From NCBI RefSeq assembly GCF_910579375.1, contig NZ_CAJTUJ010000126.1, forward strand, positions 1 through 5,321: a DNA stretch of 5,321 nt, written 5' to 3'. A program made the translations under genes and the position numbers. The number at the start of each line of letters is the position of its first letter. Positions within the stretch are counted from its first letter, which is position 1. This DNA is from an uncultured Rikenella sp. GTDB taxonomy: Bacteria; Bacteroidota; Bacteroidia; Bacteroidales; Rikenellaceae. The notes under the pieces were generated by a model. That model was not told where the DNA came from. It searched no databases and worked only from the letters and a program-made list of their open reading frames with translations. This document shows, piece by piece, positions 5,191 to 5,321 of this stretch.

Positions 5191-5321
5191 TTTGCTGTCC
5201 CCGCCCCGGGCTACCGCAGCCTCGCCTCGGGCACACCGGGCGGGGTCGGAAATGTCGGCTACAACTGGTCGTCCATGGTCAGCGGGATCTACGGGCGTTT
5301 CTTGTGGTTCACCGCACAAGA
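5191..5321 (+). pseudogene. Start-less fragment of a FISUMP-like domain, running off the window
   Basis: The plus-strand frame with codons beginning at 5209 reads GYRSLASGTPGG, then VGNVGYNWSSMVSG, then RFLWFTAQ to the window edge. This is the typical glycine-rich C-terminal block of FISUMP-type domains (compare FPMAGYKG followed by Gly/Asn/Trp-rich sequence at residues 564-610 of the neighbouring 635-aa protein). Homology appears to start near PAPGY (about 5200). There is no ATG in frame just upstream, no promoter, and a terminator lies only 24-30 bases before it. It is therefore a 5'-truncated remnant or silent cassette; the right edge of the window hides its end. Confidence 0.55.

Noticed and set aside
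4969..5319. Minus-strand open frame across the META 3' end and terminator
   Set aside because: Basic shadow frame running through the terminator hairpin and antisense to a META domain.

Overview
The window looks like a GC-rich Bacteroidota chromosome, most likely a Rikenellaceae/Alistipes-type gut anaerobe. This rests on four observations: Bacteroidota-type promoters (TTTG ... TAnnTTTG, here TACTTTTG on both strands), three lipoproteins in a row, a fimbrillin-like protein ending in a FISUMP-type domain, and a FimB/Mfa2-like lipoprotein. The genus is inference from protein style; no database search was possible.

Layout. Positions 1-518 hold no convincing gene. They are crowded with inverted repeats: a 13-bp perfect hairpin at 30-59, two similarly built large imperfect palindromes at 152-213 and 245-320, and two small hairpins with TGC loops. 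A strong hairpin at 519-552 follows the end of the minus-strand operon. That operon runs leftwards from about 4389: a 635-aa fimbrillin-like/FISUMP lipoprotein (4348-2441), then after 15 bp carrying an AGGAGG ribosome binding site a 608-aa lipoprotein (2425-599). The second protein has a FimB/Mfa2-like N-terminal half and a HExxHxxGxxH zinc-peptidase motif near its C-terminus. A 274-bp intergenic region (4349-4622) carries divergent promoters. To the right, on the plus strand, lies a 153-aa META/HslJ-type lipoprotein (4623-5084) followed by a clear intrinsic terminator (5136-5167). After the terminator, the last ~130 bp encode a piece of a FISUMP-like domain with no start codon or promoter.

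How the parts may work together. The two minus-strand genes look like one surface module: a fimbrial-type adhesin or tip protein and a lipid-anchored, fimbria-related putative metalloprotease, made in tandem and probably translationally coupled. The adhesin gene contains a run of ten G on its coding strand; a one-base change in either direction would truncate the protein, so the operon may be phase-variable. The orphan FISUMP fragment at the right edge could be a donor cassette, or simply debris, for sequence variation of such proteins. The META lipoprotein is an independent divergent unit. The protease-anchor fusion, the G10 tract and the structured left flank are the parts most worth a second look.
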